From positions 248,001-312,000 of the forward strand of contig NZ_FOHQ01000001.1 in the NCBI RefSeq assembly GCF_900111645.1: a stretch of DNA of 64,000 nucleotides, in the 5' to 3' direction. This DNA comes from Methanococcoides vulcani (GTDB lineage: Archaea > Halobacteriota > Methanosarcinia > Methanosarcinales > Methanosarcinaceae). Position numbers and translations under genes: made by a program. The notes below the pieces were generated by a model. That model was not told where the DNA came from, did not search any database, and worked only from the letters and a program-made list of their open reading frames with translations. Shown in pieces: positions 44,604 through 52,330 of this stretch (position 1 is its first letter; each line of letters starts with the position of its first letter).

Positions 44604-45674
44604 TTAGATCTCCTCGTATAATGCATTCCTTCTCATCGGCTTGCGGCCTTCACTTGTGATGATCCATTCCAGCTCTTCCGGTGATAAGTATTCCCCGTTC
44701 GCTCCTCCGGATGCCAGGGTGATCTGGTCTTCCATAAGAGTGCCTCCGAGATCATTTGCCCCACAGGATAAAGCTACCTGTGCAAGTTTCTTACCGAGCT
44801 TGACCCAGCATGCCTGAAGGTTGTCCACGTGGTTGTTGAGCAGTACTCTTGCAATTGCTATGAGTTTGAGGTCATCCATTCCAGTGGTCATGAACTTCCC
44901 TGAACTCAGCATCTCCTCGCCAACACGGTTGTTGTAAGGCATGAAAGGCATTGTTATCAGTTCGGTGAACGCTCCGGTCTCTTCCTGTATATTGCGCACT
45001 GTCAGTATGTGGTCGAACCGTTCTTCCCATGTTTCCACATGACCGTACATAATGGTGGCATTGGTACGCAGTCCAACTCGGTGAGATGCCTTAATGGTCT
45101 CTATCCACTGGTTGGTTGTGATCTTATCATCACAGATGATCTTTCGTACACGGTCTGAAAGTATCTCTGCAGATGTTCCGGTCAGTGTGCCCAGCCCGTT
45201 CCTTTTCAGTTCTGCAAAAGCTTCCTCAAGAGGTGTTTTTGAAATGGATGAAGCATAGTGGATCTCCATTGGTGAGAATCCATGTATGGTCATATCTGGA
45301 TAAGTGGTGTGTATGCTCTTTACGATATCATTGTAGAATTCAAGGTCAAGTTGTGGAAGGTAACCGCCCTGGATGCAGATCTCAACAGCACCGGCTTTTT
45401 CTGCCTGGCCGACCTGCTCGAGCATCTCTTCAATGGTCAGTATGTATCCTTCTCCTTCCCTGAAAGCACAGAATCCGCAGTTTCCTTTGCACATGTTGGT
45501 GATGTAGATATTCCTGTTTGTGACATAGGTCACTGTATCGCCAACTGCCTCTTTGCGCAGGTCATCTGCGAGTGCGTAAAGCTCGAAGGGGTTAACATTC
45601 AGAAGTGCAAGTGCATCTTCCTTTGTTGCGTTTCCCTTGTATGCCCGTTCAATGATATCTTCGGGAATGGTCAT
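44604..45674 (-). CDS. cofH2: FO synthase subunit 2, second copy (CofH paralogue)
   Basis: 356-aa radical SAM enzyme (5-amino-6-(D-ribitylamino)uracil-L-tyrosine 4-hydroxyphenyl transferase) of deazaflavin FO synthesis. The motif CKGNCGFC (near residue 63) is intact, as are the Gly-Gly region (CIQGGYLPQLDL) and the C-terminal LGGTLMEDQITLASG. It overlaps the neighbouring cofH by one base (TAATG) and is clearly homologous to it over its whole length, so this is a tandem duplication with both active sites kept. The ATG at 45674 is used; an in-frame frame extends upstream to 45740 inside the neighbour. Confidence 0.93.
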   Translation of the reverse strand: MTIPEDIIERAYKGNATKEDALALLNVNPFELYALADDLRKEAVGDTVTYVTNRNIYITNMCKGNCGFCAFREGEGYILTIEEMLEQVGQAEKAGAVEICIQGGYLPQLDLEFYNDIVKSIHTTYPDMTIHGFSPMEIHYASSISKTPLEEAFAELKRNGLGTLTGTSAEILSDRVRKIICDDKITTNQWIETIKASHRVGLRTNATIMYGHVETWEERFDHILTVRNIQEETGAFTELITMPFMPYNNRVGEEMLSSGKFMTTGMDDLKLIAIARVLLNNHVDNLQACWVKLGKKLAQVALSCGANDLGGTLMEDQITLASGGANGEYLSPEELEWIITSEGRKPMRRNALYEEI

Positions 45675-46744
45675 TATAATATGCTCCTGTAAAGTGTGTC
45701 TCTCTGAACCGGCGTTCTTTCTGCAGCCCTGATGATCCATTCCAGTTCTTCCACTGTGATGACTTCCCCATTAGCTGCTCCTGCTGATCTTGAGATACTT
45801 TCTTCCATTAGTGTACCTCCAAGATCATTCCCGCCGCATAAAAGCGCGACCTGTGCAAGCTTCTTTCCAAGCTTTACCCAGCTTACCTGAATATTCTCTA
45901 TATGTGTATTGAGTAAAATACGTGCCAGCGAATAGACTTTCAGGTCTTCTGTTCCTGTTGTCATGAACTGACCACTTTTAAGCATCTCGTCCCCTATCCT
46001 GTTGTTGTAGGGCATGAAAGGCAGTGGCACGAACTCTGTGAAACCCCTGGTCTTTTTCTGGATGTCACGGATGGTGAGTATATGATCAATGCGTTCTTCC
46101 CATGTTTCCACATGTCCGTACATCATCGTGGCAGTTGTGGGGATCCCTGCCTGATGCGCGGATGTTACTATATCTACCCACTGCTGTTTCGTGATCTTTT
46201 CAGGACAGATGATATCGCGTACCCGGTCTGCCAGTATCTCTGCAGCGGTCCCGGGCATGGTGTTCAATCCATTCTTCTTAAGTTCAGCAAGAGTTTCTTC
46301 AATTGTCAGGCCACTGGAAGTGGCAGCATGGTAAACTTCCATTGGTGAGAAACAGTGAGTATGAATATGGTGGTGGTCTTCTTTTACTGCCCTGAGAATG
46401 TCCAGATACAGGTCGAGTTTTACATCCTGCATCAATCCTCCCTGAATGCACAGCTCTGTAGCACCTGCTGCAACTGCCTCATCAATTTTTTCCCTGATCT
46501 GTTCAGGTGAGAGCACGTATCCTTTTTTATTCTTGAATGCACAGAATCCGCATGTTCCGATACATTTGTCTGTGAAATTGATGTTGCGGTTGACAACATA
46601 GGTAACGTTATCTCCAACTGCCTCATATCTTAGCTGGTCTGCCAGTGCATATAGTTCAAAGGGTTTCACTTCCAGTAGTTTAAGAGCATCTTCTTTGGTC
46701 GTGGTGCCCTGGTATGCTCTTTCTACGATATCTTCAGGGATCAT
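45674..46744 (-). CDS. cofH1: FO synthase subunit 2, first copy (CofH)
   Basis: 356-aa radical SAM enzyme with CIGTCGFC (near residue 63), CIQGGLMQDVKL and LGGTLMEESISRSAG near the end. Same length and motif spacing as the copy downstream. It shares an ATGA with the cofG stop. CofG and CofH together make FO from tyrosine and the flavin precursor. Which of the two copies is the main CofH, and whether the other has a new substrate, cannot be told from sequence alone. Confidence 0.94.
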   Translation of the reverse strand: MIPEDIVERAYQGTTTKEDALKLLEVKPFELYALADQLRYEAVGDNVTYVVNRNINFTDKCIGTCGFCAFKNKKGYVLSPEQIREKIDEAVAAGATELCIQGGLMQDVKLDLYLDILRAVKEDHHHIHTHCFSPMEVYHAATSSGLTIEETLAELKKNGLNTMPGTAAEILADRVRDIICPEKITKQQWVDIVTSAHQAGIPTTATMMYGHVETWEERIDHILTIRDIQKKTRGFTEFVPLPFMPYNNRIGDEMLKSGQFMTTGTEDLKVYSLARILLNTHIENIQVSWVKLGKKLAQVALLCGGNDLGGTLMEESISRSAGAANGEVITVEELEWIIRAAERTPVQRDTLYRSIL

Positions 46745-47733
46745 TGCTGTTTCCTCTTGAATCCGTTTTTATCGGTAAGTGTTTCTATCAGCTTGGAAAG
46801 GTTGCTGCTGTACCATCCTTCCTTAATATGCTGTGGATAGATCGGTAATCTTTCTTTCAGGGGTATTTCTCCTGTCATCTGCTGAAGATCGACCACACTT
46901 GGCCATTCAGCTTCGGGATTGATCCAGTCGATGGTGGTAGGTGATATTCCTCCAAGGTCGGTAGCTCCATATTGTATCAGTATATGGGGCTTGATAAGGT
47001 TTGGTGCGACCTGAACTGCGACATCATCCGGGAGTATTTCCCTTGCAAGGGAGACTGTCTGGATCATCTCTTCCTTTGTAGGTGGAGCATGATCGGCCAT
47101 GGGGGTATCCGGTTTAGGCATAAAGTTCTGAATTATAACTTCCTGGATATGTCCGAACTCTTTATGGATGGATGCGATGGTTTCCAGAGAATGCTTCCTG
47201 TCCTCTATGCTTTCTCCGATGCCTACCAGTATACCTGTTGTGAAAGGTATCCGCAGTTCACCGGCAGTACGTATCATCTCGATCCTCTTTGAAGGAGCCT
47301 TTCCGGGAGATTCGCAGTGGGCTTTCAGTTCTGCAGTGGTTTCCAGCATAAGGCCCATACTAACGTTGAGTGGTTTTAGCATCTCTAGTTCACGGCGATT
47401 GAGGATGCCTGCATTGGTATGCGGCAGTAGTCCTATCTCGATGGCAAGTTCACAAAGTTCAGTGACATACTCGATGGTGCTGGAATACCCCATCTTTTTG
47501 AGCTTCTCTCTGTATTCGGGAACCTCTTCGGTATATTCTCCAAAAACAAAAAGCGCTTCAGTACATCCTGCTTCTTTTCCATTTTTCAGGATCGGTATTA
47601 TCTCCTCTACACTCATGAGGCGGGCTTCCGGATGGTCCGGATCGCGCCTGAAGGTGCAGTATCCGCAACGGTTCCTGCAAATGTTCGTAACAGGAATGAA
47701 AACATTGCGTGAGAAGGTCACAAATTCGGGCAT
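46741..47733 (-). CDS. cofG: FO synthase subunit 1 (CofG)
   Basis: 330-aa radical SAM enzyme completing the deazaflavin ring (7,8-didemethyl-8-hydroxy-5-deazariboflavin synthase). The cluster motif CRNRCGYC is near residue 18, followed by RRDPDHPEARLMSVEEI; GILVGIGE (near 175) and NFMPKPDTPM (near 206) are family features. First gene of the F420 operon. The region upstream to 47946 holds two tiny reading frames on the other strand. Confidence 0.95.
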   Translation of the reverse strand: MPEFVTFSRNVFIPVTNICRNRCGYCTFRRDPDHPEARLMSVEEIIPILKNGKEAGCTEALFVFGEYTEEVPEYREKLKKMGYSSTIEYVTELCELAIEIGLLPHTNAGILNRRELEMLKPLNVSMGLMLETTAELKAHCESPGKAPSKRIEMIRTAGELRIPFTTGILVGIGESIEDRKHSLETIASIHKEFGHIQEVIIQNFMPKPDTPMADHAPPTKEEMIQTVSLAREILPDDVAVQVAPNLIKPHILIQYGATDLGGISPTTIDWINPEAEWPSVVDLQQMTGEIPLKERLPIYPQHIKEGWYSSNLSKLIETLTDKNGFKRKQQ

Positions 47734-47789
47734 AATTGGTGAATGAATGAAGGAATTAGTACATAAGTTTAATCGAAGATACAGTTGTG

Positions 47790-47950
47790 ATGCAGATCAG
47801 ACCTGAAGGGGCAAAGTGGCTCAAAGGTTTGGAAATTCTGCTAAAAAGAAATAATTGTTGGTGGGGGACAGGTCCACTTCTGAATATAGGGGGTAAATAT
47901 TGATGACGGACAATAAACCGCCATCAAAAAGAGTTTTTGTCAGTTTTTAA
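47790..47950 (+). other. Two tiny TGATG-coupled reading frames, possible micropeptides or gene remnant
   Basis: In the 213-bp gap between cofG and the FAD protein gene. A 37-codon frame starts ATG at 47790 (MQIRPEGAKWLKG onward, with WWGTGPLLNIGGKY at its end) and stops TGA at 47901-47903. A 15-codon frame starts within that stop (TGATG) at 47903 (MTDNKPPSKRVFVSF) and is preceded by GGGGGT. The amino-acid composition looks protein-like. It could be the frameshifted start of a decayed gene. No known family is recognised. Confidence 0.35.
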
Positions 47951-49218
47951 TTGTCCAGAATGAGTTTCATGGTGTTCCTAACACCAAGGGCTACGCCTTC
48001 AACTTCAATGCCGCCCTTGCCTTTTGCACCATCGCCCACTACATACAGCCCTTCTATGGGTGTTGTATTGCCGATGTCTGAACCTGATGATGACCTGTTG
48101 ACGGGCCAACCGTTATAATATGATTGTGTAAGGAGCACTTCGAAGTCCTTGCCTGCAAAGATCTCTTCGAGATCCTTGATACCCAGGTCGATCTCATCCT
48201 CAAGATAAGGGGTCCTTTCCCATTGGGTTGTCTGGTGGGCCATAACAAGGTGTTTACCTTGTGGTGCCAGATCCGGATCGATGTTGGTCACCTCGTTAAT
48301 ACCATTTACAAGTCTGGCCGAGGGTGTGAACAGAACACCTCCATGTCCGATCAGCGGCTCATTTGCAGCAAGGCAGATCTTAACTCCTGCAGAAGGCTTT
48401 GTTACTTTTATCCTGTCCAGGTACTGCTGGTGTTCCTCGCTGATATCCACATCTTTGCAAAGATCATGTGTAAAATTATGTCCTATATTGCTGATCACAA
48501 GGTCTGCCGGATATTTTTGACCATCTATAATGACGCCTGAAGCTTTTCCATCTTTGATGATGATCTCTGATACCTCTTTATCGGTGTACATGGTTCCACC
48601 GTTGCTCCTGACGACATCCGCCAGTGCATCAGTGACAGCTTTACAACCTCCGATAGGTACTCCGGGGCCACCGTAGCGGTACAGGTTCTCAAATATTTCA
48701 AATACTTCTTCTGCAGGAACATCAGCTGCTTTCAGGCTAAGGGCCCAACCGCAGAAGGAATCTGCCATTTGATATGCAAGAGGTGTATCAAAGTTCCTGG
48801 ATAGCCATTCTGCAAAGGAACAGTCCTTTGGGGGATTTTTTCTGGTAGTTATCATGAAAAGCGCAAGCTTGATCCTGTTCCAGAGTGAGAATGTCTTTCC
48901 GAACTTTCCAAAAGGCACATCTTCATAAATGTTGTTCTCAATATCTTCGAAGATGCGCATGAATGCCATTCCTTCATCGCGCTCGATGATGACATCTGCA
49001 CCCACTTCCTCGAGGAGTTGTGCCAACGGTCCGGTTGGACCATGTGGTATCATGTGGAGTGCGCCTGTGGTCAATTGGTAACCTTTGATATCAATATTGG
49101 TGAACCTGCCTCCTGTCATGGGCAAGCGTTCGAATACCTCAACCTCATATCCTGATCCTGATAATTTAGCCGCGCTTAGCAAACCGCCAAGTCCCGCGCC
49201 TATTACTATGACCTTCAT
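47947..49218 (-). CDS. Phytoene desaturase-like FAD protein, candidate hydroxyarchaeol-forming enzyme
   Basis: 423-aa flavoprotein of the phytoene desaturase/NAD(P)-Rossmann type. FAD loop VIVIGAGLGGLLSAAKLSG, followed by FERLPMTGGRFTNIDIKGY, and a C-terminal FAD contact GLYVVGDGAKGKGGIEVEG. A phytoene desaturase homologue in Methanosarcina acetivorans was reported to hydrate geranylgeranyl lipid, giving hydroxyarchaeol; that is a reasonable guess here, not a proof. GAGGTAG precedes the ATG at 49218, which overlaps a ferredoxin stop (ATGA), exactly like the reductase pair at 43.2 kb. Confidence 0.78.
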   Translation of the reverse strand: MKVIVIGAGLGGLLSAAKLSGSGYEVEVFERLPMTGGRFTNIDIKGYQLTTGALHMIPHGPTGPLAQLLEEVGADVIIERDEGMAFMRIFEDIENNIYEDVPFGKFGKTFSLWNRIKLALFMITTRKNPPKDCSFAEWLSRNFDTPLAYQMADSFCGWALSLKAADVPAEEVFEIFENLYRYGGPGVPIGGCKAVTDALADVVRSNGGTMYTDKEVSEIIIKDGKASGVIIDGQKYPADLVISNIGHNFTHDLCKDVDISEEHQQYLDRIKVTKPSAGVKICLAANEPLIGHGGVLFTPSARLVNGINEVTNIDPDLAPQGKHLVMAHQTTQWERTPYLEDEIDLGIKDLEEIFAGKDFEVLLTQSYYNGWPVNRSSSGSDIGNTTPIEGLYVVGDGAKGKGGIEVEGVALGVRNTMKLILDN

Positions 49219-49376
49219 TCCGCTACCTCGATAGCTTTCATGGGGCAGTATGTTGCACATATCCCGCATTCTACGCATTTATCTGTGATATATGCCTTAC
49301 TTTTAACAATGATCGCATCTTTTCTACAAAATGCAGTGCACTGGCCACATCCAACACAGTTTTCATTGACTTTCAT
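49215..49376 (-). CDS. 53-aa 2[4Fe-4S] ferredoxin, partner of the FAD protein
   Basis: Small gene, start ATG at 49376 after GAGGG. Two cluster motifs: CVGCGQCTAFCRK (residues 7-19; Lys in the place of the usual Pro after the fourth Cys is Arg-Lys here) and CVECGICATYCP (near residue 34). The stop overlaps the start of the FAD protein gene. It is shorter than the 43.2-kb ferredoxin but has the same gene arrangement. Probably the dedicated electron carrier of the enzyme next to it. Confidence 0.88.
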   Translation of the reverse strand: MKVNENCVGCGQCTAFCRKDAIIVKSKAYITDKCVECGICATYCPMKAIEVAE

Positions 49377-49601
49377 TAATTTCCCTCGAGTTTTGTCCTT
49401 CTAAGTCCTTCAATACTCAAAAGGATTTTGTTCAATTCATGTGTCAGTAATTAATTGAAGCTTCATTTTTGACCCTGCTCTTTTCTATATGGTAGTCTTG
49501 AAGTAATTATTAATATTGAAATGCCATAGTATCTTATAATTATTATTTTGGGTACTTGGGGGTGGAAGTTATCATTAAAGTTCCGGGAGTGTCAACTCTA
49601 A

Positions 49602-49638
49602 ATTGTTCATTAACAATAATGACAATCTATTTATACTA
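49602..49638 (+). promoter_or_regulatory. Dyad and TATA box before the DUF22 gene
   Basis: ATTGTT-CATT-AACAAT (49602-49617) is a perfect 6-bp inverted repeat 12 bp before TTTATACTA (about 49630-49638). The ATG is at 49667 with GGTGAT just before it. The dyad could be a regulator site; nothing identifies the protein. The rest of the 290-bp gap (49377-49601) shows no gene I can support. Confidence 0.4.
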
Positions 49639-49666
49639 AAATGCCAACATCTATTATGGTGATTTT

Positions 49667-50086
49667 ATGTCCACGGAAACGATACAAGTAGTAGCTCGTA
49701 AAGACGGTGAATTGATTTCAAAGAAGTTCAAGGCCGCACCCTATGAATTCACGATCGCCACCCGTGCAAAGTGGGGGATGATGATCGCTGATGAGGATGT
49801 GGAACTTCGCGCTGGCGAATACAAAAAGATCGCTATACAGGAGGTCATATTAGATGCGGACACTCTTGCAATTCCGTGTGCTTTTACTTACCATGCGGTA
49901 GCTTCTGTCCTGAAGGTATCTTCCAAGGAAGGTAATTGTCTTGTGGAGAAGCCACGAACTATCAAATATGTTTATGCTTTCGGACAAGAGACCGGAAAGG
50001 TCCGGGCAGGAGACCTGCTAGGTGTGCTTAACATCTTCCCTATCATGTTCACAAGGGAAGCTATGAAGCCTGTCCTGGTCAAATAA
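49667..50086 (+). CDS. DUF22 domain protein
   Basis: 139-aa soluble protein resembling the archaeal DUF22 family: TIATRAKWGMMIADEDVELR (residues 29-48), a middle TLAIPCAFTYHAVASVL and the ending VRAGDLLGVLNIFPI. Function unknown. It is followed 24 bp later by a zinc protein and then, after a terminator, by the fpo operon. Confidence 0.75.
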   Translation: MSTETIQVVARKDGELISKKFKAAPYEFTIATRAKWGMMIADEDVELRAGEYKKIAIQEVILDADTLAIPCAFTYHAVASVLKVSSKEGNCLVEKPRTIKYVYAFGQETGKVRAGDLLGVLNIFPIMFTREAMKPVLVK

Positions 50087-50110
50087 GAAGAGCTGCAGGG
50101 GGTATCCTAT

Positions 50111-50617
50111 ATGGAAAAATGCGTGATCTGCGGAGAAGATCAGGACTATAAGCAATATGAGGGCTATAATATCTGTACTGCATGTGCAGATATTATGGAA
50201 GATGTAATGGGCGAGTATTTCATGAAGACCGTGCAGGATGCTTCAAAGCCAAAAGCACATGAGGGATATCTGCACTATCTGGACAATACTACCCGTTATG
50301 TAAGCGATTACAAGAAGATAACCTCTAAATCCCAGAAGTATACAAAAGATGTCAGTGAGCGTGCTGATGATGCTATTCAAGAGAGCAAGACACCTTCAAA
50401 ACAGCGTTATTTTGAGCGCATGCATGAAGTTCTTGACTGGCTTGAGAAGACTCCTCAGTTCTATCATTACTACTTTAAGGAGCATTATATGTGCCCCAGT
50501 TGCGGCTCATCCATCTTTGACAAGTATGAATCGGAAGAAGTTGGGGAATGGCTCGTTATCTCCTGTTCGAACTGTGGTGCCATGATTAAGAAATATTTCT
50601 CGCCAAAACTGGTCTGA
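50111..50617 (+). CDS. Zinc-binding protein of unknown function, 168 aa
   Basis: Two zinc sites at the ends: CVICGEDQDYKQYEGYNICTAC in two parts (CxxC near residue 4 and again near residue 23) and CPSCGSS plus CSNCGAM in the last 45 residues. Between them lies a charged helical region rich in Lys, Tyr and Glu. GGGGG precedes the ATG. I do not recognise the family. The four CxxC pairs suggest a nucleic-acid or protein adaptor. A hairpin with T-rich tail follows. Confidence 0.6.
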   Translation: MEKCVICGEDQDYKQYEGYNICTACADIMEDVMGEYFMKTVQDASKPKAHEGYLHYLDNTTRYVSDYKKITSKSQKYTKDVSERADDAIQESKTPSKQRYFERMHEVLDWLEKTPQFYHYYFKEHYMCPSCGSSIFDKYESEEVGEWLVISCSNCGAMIKKYFSPKLV

Positions 50618-50628
50618 CAATCGAGAGG

Positions 50629-50660
50629 GCAGGTCATTACCTGCTTCTCAGCATTCTTAT
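50629..50660 (+). terminator. Hairpin before the fpo control region
   Basis: GCAGGT (50629-50634) and ACCTGC (50639-50644) form a 6-bp stem with loop CATT, followed by a T-rich stretch. It separates the zinc protein from fpo. Confidence 0.5.
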
Positions 50661-50832
50661 TTTAATTACTATTTTTTAATTATTTTGTTTATATCTTCTA
50701 TTATTTGATAGAGGAATCTTCATTTTATTCAAAATATAAACGCAAACAACTCCTTTTATATTTTAATTCTGTATGGTTTTGATGCAAATATATAGTCATG
50801 TTTTATCATGAATGACTCTTTTTTGGAAATAG

Positions 50833-50840
50833 TTATATAG
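50833..50840 (+). promoter_or_regulatory. TATA box of the fpo operon
   Basis: TTATATAG, with a predicted start about 26 bp downstream near 50862. A ribosome site AGGTGA lies at 50886-50891, so the leader is about 35 nt. Confidence 0.6.
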
Positions 50841-50848
50841 AGAATACT

Positions 50849-50875
50849 ATATCTACGATTGTAATATCTACGATT
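50849..50875 (+). repeat. 12-bp exact direct repeat over the predicted fpo start site
   Basis: ATATCTACGATT occurs at 50849-50860 and again at 50864-50875, with 3 bp between the copies (15-bp period). One copy lies between the TATA box and the predicted start, the other just after it, as expected for an operator whose protein would block the polymerase. Confidence 0.6.
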
Positions 50876-50897
50876 AGTAATCATCAGGTGATTCATC

Positions 50898-51293
50898 ATG
50901 TCAGTAATAATCGATAGTAGCAATATTATCAATAGTTACATTCCGGTTGCTGTGTTTCTTGTTGTTTCGCTTCTGATGCCACCTGCAACAATGGCCATGG
51001 TCAAGTTGCTAAGCCCCAGAAGCAAATCACCTAATAAATATGCGACCTATGAATGTGGTTCCGATCCGTTAGGAGATGCGCGAATACAGTTCAATGTTGA
51101 GTATTATCTTTATGCGATCGCATTCGTTGTGTTCGATATCGAAGTTCTTTTCCTTTATCCATGGGCTATGGTTTACATAGGCAATGGTGTCGATATGGTA
51201 ACGGCGATCGTTGAGATGTTGATCTTCATTTTCGTTATGTTGTTTGGATATGCCTACTTATGGAAGAAGGGTGCTCTGAAATGGATGAATTAA
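50898..51293 (+). CDS. fpoA: F420H2 dehydrogenase subunit FpoA
   Basis: 131-aa NuoA-type membrane subunit with three helices. The conserved acidic loop YATYECGSDPLGDARIQFNV (residues 50-69) and FDIEVLFLYPWA in the second helix match complex I subunit A. First gene of the operon. The Fpo complex takes electrons from F420H2 and passes them to methanophenazine while pumping protons. Its 3-prime end overlaps fpoB. Confidence 0.95.
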   Translation: MSVIIDSSNIINSYIPVAVFLVVSLLMPPATMAMVKLLSPRSKSPNKYATYECGSDPLGDARIQFNVEYYLYAIAFVVFDIEVLFLYPWAMVYIGNGVDMVTAIVEMLIFIFVMLFGYAYLWKKGALKWMN

Positions 51294-51835
51294 ACGATAA
51301 TGTAACGGTCGAGGATCAGGAGGAGTACGTGGAAGAGATTCCAGGTGTTATTACCACCACTTCCATGGCTATTAATGATTTCTTGAAAAAGACAAAAGCA
51401 CAGGATGTAATAAACTGGGGTAGAAAGAACTCCCTATGGTTCATGACTCAGCCAATGGGTTGCTGTGGTGTGGAAATGATCGCTACAGGTTGTGCTCACT
51501 ATGATACTGACAGGTTCGGTATCATCCCACGTAATTCCCCAAGGCACGCAGATGTCATGATCATCAGTGGATACGTGACAAGGAAATACCTTCCTGCACT
51601 TCAGAAACTGTGGGGACAGATGGCTGCACCAAAGTGGGTAATATGCATGGGTGACTGCTCTATTAGTGGCGGTCCTTTCTATGAATCCTACAGCACAGTG
51701 CAGAACATTGACAAAATGTTCCCTATAGACGTTTTTATTCCAGGATGTCCACCAAGGCCGGAAGCCCTGCTTCAGGGATTCCTTGAGCTTCAGAAGAAGA
51801 TCATGGCCAAAAAGGATCATGGAACGGATTATTGA
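51281..51835 (+). CDS. fpoB: F420H2 dehydrogenase subunit FpoB
   Basis: 184-aa NuoB-type subunit carrying the terminal [4Fe-4S] cluster N2. The four cysteine positions are seen in MGCCGVEMIATG (near residue 62), CMGDCSISGGP (near 125) and PGCPPRPEALLQG (near 158). The start at 51281 lies inside the end of fpoA (13-bp overlap); the frame extends upstream to 51260 with no conserved residues. It hands electrons to methanophenazine near FpoH and FpoD. Confidence 0.95.
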   Translation: MDELNDNVTVEDQEEYVEEIPGVITTTSMAINDFLKKTKAQDVINWGRKNSLWFMTQPMGCCGVEMIATGCAHYDTDRFGIIPRNSPRHADVMIISGYVTRKYLPALQKLWGQMAAPKWVICMGDCSISGGPFYESYSTVQNIDKMFPIDVFIPGCPPRPEALLQGFLELQKKIMAKKDHGTDY

Positions 51836-51844
51836 GGTTATATC

Positions 51845-52321
51845 ATGGATGCAAAAAGCATTATTGATTCATTGGTCAACAAGTTCCAGGACTCCCTTAC
51901 GGACGCAAAGGTCGATTCCGACATAAGGATCTCTGCTTACCTGGAACCTGAAATGATCAAAGACGTTTGTCAGTACCTGAAAGATGAACTTGCATTTGAC
52001 CATCTTTCAAGCGAAACTGCAATAGATTATCCTAAAAGGAACGAGATCGTGGTTGTTTATCACATAGCTTCATACAACCATCCTGTATTGCTTACCATTA
52101 AGGTGAAGCTTCCAAGGGATGCTCCTGAGATCGAGTCCATCGTTCCTGTCTATTGGAATGCTAATTGGTACGAAAGAGAAACTTACGAACTGTTCGGTGT
52201 TAAGTTCAACAACCATCCGGACCTCAGACAGCTTGTTCTTCCAGAGGAGCTGTTAGGGGATTGGCCTTTGAGAAAAGATTATGAAGGCTTCCCGAACAGG
52301 ACTGCCAGAAATTTGGTGTGA
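51845..52321 (+). CDS. fpoC: F420H2 dehydrogenase subunit FpoC
   Basis: 158-aa NuoC-type subunit. The signature near the C-terminus reads ETYELFGVKFNNHPDLRQLV and then GDWPLRKDYEGFP. It is not fused to FpoD, unlike NuoCD of E. coli. The gene starts 9 bp after fpoB and ends 9 bp before fpoD. Confidence 0.95.
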   Translation: MDAKSIIDSLVNKFQDSLTDAKVDSDIRISAYLEPEMIKDVCQYLKDELAFDHLSSETAIDYPKRNEIVVVYHIASYNHPVLLTIKVKLPRDAPEIESIVPVYWNANWYERETYELFGVKFNNHPDLRQLVLPEELLGDWPLRKDYEGFPNRTARNLV

Positions 52322-52330
52322 GGTTAAAAT

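Noticed and set aside
49563-49640. A 25-codon GTG frame in the gap before the DUF22 gene
   Set aside because: The G-rich stretch overlaps the GTG itself, spacing is wrong for a ribosome site, and the frame runs through the predicted TATA box.
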